This document shows, one piece after another, positions 61,524 through 64,000 of a stretch of DNA of 64,000 nucleotides; the stretch's first letter is position 1; every line of letters starts with the position of its first letter. The stretch lies in contig CAJNOI010000008.1 in NCBI GenBank assembly GCA_905250115.1, positions 62,001-126,000 of the forward strand. The letters are read 5' to 3'. Source of the DNA: Adineta steineri. Taxonomy: Eukaryota; Rotifera; Eurotatoria; Adinetida; Adinetidae. The notes under the pieces are model-generated. The model did no database searches, was not told the origin of the DNA, and was given only the letters and a program-made list of their open reading frames with translations. The translations under genes were made by a program, and so were the position numbers.

Positions 61524-63421
61524 TTATATCTCTCTATTGTTGTTCATACCACATTTGTTTCGTATAAACGGAATGATTACATGTACCATAATCCTTATGA
61601 ATATTGGTACAATAAATTTATAGACTTTTGTTAATCCTCCAATCAATCCTATAGTTGTTGTTATAATATAAATAATATTTCCATGGCTACTATATGTTGC
61701 TGTACAAACTGATGGTTGGCATATATTAAAATAATTATCATAACATGTTTGATTATTCCATTCTTCAACCATTAAATTTGAAACTATTTCTAATAAAGAA
61801 CTTTTTTCTTGATAATGACTTGCTGTTGAATTTAAAATAATATCCGATACAGTGATATTTTCTAAAGACAAACTATCGATTAACTTTTGTACACAGTTAC
61901 TATCGAAGAAACATCTTAGATCACTTTGTAAAACTGCTTCAACAAGATAACATCCAACAAATATACCTGAAAATAATAAAATATATATTTTTTTTTCTTC
62001 AAGACATAATATTCACTTAATCAAAAGGAAAACTCTATAATTTCTAAATACTTGATCATTACAGTTTTTTTTTAAATTATTTCTATGAAATGAACAAAGA
62101 AAATAGCTGAATAAATTATATATTTATATAAAACTAGTCTCCCATTACGATTTGAAAAATAAAAAGAGGAACGCTTACAGATTTGAGTTCTTTTTAAATA
62201 AAGGATTTTCCGTGAAAAATAGATCTACATTTATTACGATAAAAAGTATATTTTCGCTAAGTTTGTCCTGTGAAAATTTTGAAAATCAGGAAATTTTCTG
62301 AAAAATCTAAAGTGAAGAAAAAAAACGAGAGAAAAGATCTTCATGTGTCATTTTCCAACAACCATATAGGCAAATGTTGCTTGTGACGATATTGATGATG
62401 ACAAGTAAAAGCGGAAAAAAACAACAGCAACAATTTTTTCAGTCATATTTATATGCTCTCAAATCTATTTTCTTTTACATTTATACAAATATAGACATAG
62501 AAAGAACTTTACCTGGTGGAGAGAACAGTTGTGTTATTGTATCTAAATCATAAACAATTGCTTGTTGAATACACCATGGTGTACTTTGACAATCACAATC
62601 AATTCCAGTTTCATTTGAATTATATAGCTGATCTGTTCGATCATAAATATATTGATATTCATAATATGAATATATATTATACTCATATAATGGAGATTCT
62701 GATGAATACAATGAATCTGATTGAAATGCAGAAACTATCATATTCGCTGCAGTCATATTTTCTGTAAAAAAGAGTGAATTAATAAATGAACGAGCTGTAT
62801 TTTGTAAGAATTGATTAATTAATTGATTTATTTGAGTTTGAAATTGTTCAAATGTAATTAAATTTAATGTAATAAATCTATTTGAATAAAATTTTGTTAA
62901 TTCTGTCTTAATTGCTTTAGATGATAAATTACAAAATGAATTTAAAAGTTGAAAAAATGGACTTCCAATTTGTCGAAAATCATCTTTTTGAGTAGAATAC
63001 TCTGGTTGTCCATAGATATTTTTTGGCATTGTTTGTGGATAATCAATTAAAAGCCATTGTGAAGTTTCATCAACGAATGTACTTGAACAAATTGAATGTA
63101 AATGATGTTGAAAACTAATAAATTGTTCATATGTAATTGAATATGTTTGACATGGACATTGAATAGTATTTGGATATTCTTGATACAGTTTATTAAATTC
63201 AATAATTGTTGGATTATTCTTAATAATTGTATGTGTAATGTTTTGAAAAGAAACATAAAATACTAAAATAATTAAAGTAATTAGAGTAACTATGAGAAAA
63301 AAACGTGTTGAAAAACGTTGTTGTTGTAATTGTTCTTCAGATCTTTTGTTTCGGTTTTTAAATAAATTAAATGTTAAAATACTTATTTTTAATTTCTGTC
63401 CTATTGTTATTGTTTGTATAT
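61524..63421 (-). CDS. Multi-Cys membrane protein of a bdelloid-type family (5' exon not found)
   Basis: Two exons are supported (62513-63421 and 61524-61966, split by a 546-bp intron), giving about 450 residues. An acceptor (TTTTTTAG) lies immediately upstream of 63421 and the first codon is split, so at least one upstream exon is missing, perhaps beyond the window. A basic stretch and a strong membrane segment (about FFLIVTLITLIILVFYVSF) come first. A large ectodomain follows with paired Cys (CPCQTYSITYEQF, CDCQSTPWC, CYLVEAVLQSDLRCFFDSNC), then a C-terminal hydrophobic region (IIYIITTTIGLIGGL). I recall similar CPC-containing proteins as a large uncharacterised family in rotifer protein sets. 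The function is unknown. Confidence 0.75.
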
Positions 63422-64000
63422 CTAAAAAATCAAACAAACAATTAATTATCATTCATTTTAAAACATAAATATTTCCTAATTTCAGTGTTTAAAAATGGGT
63501 AATATGAGTTGCGACATTTCTTATTTCGCATATATTTCGACATGAGAAAATAACAACATGTTGATTATTTTCTGGAAAAGATGCAGCTTGAAATGGTGTA
63601 CTAAAATTACACAGAAAACTTTTTCTTGACTTATTCCGATGGTTTTCCTATACGTAATATGAACGACCTATATAATAATACTTTATCCCATCGTAATAAA
63701 AATATTCGAAAAAATTTTTCATGTGTAGTAGAATTTTTTTGTAGCGCATCTTTTCAAAAAAATCAACATTCTGTCATTTTCTTTTATTAAAATATAGGCA
63801 AAATAAGAAATGCCGCAAAACTTTCGAGATATTCGATCCAAAACGGCTGCATTAGCAAAATTCGAAACGCTTTTTTCGGAACTGTTCCGGTAGATATACA
63901 ATCACGATAGATATCTCTCATCTAATATCAGTTACTATGTCGAGATCATTTCATACAAACACTTATCTTAAATAAAAGACTTTTCGTTCTTGTAATAGTC
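63422..64000. other. Right-edge stretch upstream of the membrane-protein gene
   Basis: This probably contains an intron and possibly the first exon of the minus-strand membrane-protein gene. No donor and start codon pair in the correct phase could be identified with confidence. Confidence 0.35.

Noticed and set aside
1-64000. CRISPR arrays, prokaryotic operons, viral genomes or defence islands
   Set aside because: The interrupted genes, AT-rich spacers and families seen are those of an animal nuclear genome; no regularly spaced repeats or viral replication genes were visible.

Overview
The window is nuclear DNA of a small-genome invertebrate, most likely a bdelloid rotifer close to Rotaria or Adineta. 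It is AT-rich, and the genes are cut by many introns of about 45-70 bp with GT..AG ends. The best lineage clue is the gene at 24293-26382, which joins a bdelloid-type N-terminal domain, an ADP-ribosyltransferase-like fold and TPR repeats. A second clue is the CPC-motif membrane protein at the right edge. No rRNA, tRNA, CRISPR array or prokaryotic feature was found. Exon models were built by hand from splice sites, reading-frame continuity and remembered protein families; no search was run.

Layout. 1-4.2 kb: a small acidic disordered protein and a non-coding stretch. 4.2-12.8 kb (minus): a 28-exon THOC2 gene (mRNA export, THO/TREX) whose exons join in one frame to 1661 codons. 13.6-15.2 kb (minus): a type II Hsp40 with a long Q/P/H-rich tail. 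15.8-18.7 kb: a small Cys-containing putative secreted protein, a decayed repeat, and a basic Ser/Thr-rich protein with a KEN motif. 20.5-23.5 kb: a complete M20 dipeptidase (CNDP2 type) and a small basic unknown. 24.3-26.4 kb: the ART/TPR protein. 26.4-34.3 kb: an 8-kb stretch without a convincing gene, holding a decayed transposase piece, a GC-rich potentially structured block and a hAT-like mini-element. 34.3-38.1 kb: an alpha carbonic anhydrase, a 463-bp hAT-like element full of GGACCC repeats, and a small unknown gene (minus). 39.8-45.4 kb: three tightly packed plus-strand genes: a large RNA/DNA-end enzyme fusion, a triple cold-shock-domain protein and the histone N-alpha-acetyltransferase NAA40. 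46.8-48.9 kb: xyloside xylosyltransferase 1 and an EF-hand protein. 49.1-58.7 kb (minus): a 995-residue low-complexity protein, a coiled-coil protein and a small membrane protein. 61.5-63.4 kb (minus): a multi-Cys membrane protein whose 5' end was not found.

Standouts. (1) One 948-residue protein carries a TDP2-like endonuclease/exonuclease/phosphatase domain, a 2H-phosphoesterase-like domain and a poly(A)-polymerase-like nucleotidyltransferase, with selected catalytic residues replaced. (2) This gene, the cold-shock gene and NAA40 are separated by only 107 and 129 bp, with acceptor-like sites in the gaps, so they may be an SL-trans-spliced operon. (3) Several short non-autonomous elements have 8-bp target duplications and hAT-like ends. 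I see no defence or CRISPR-like system.
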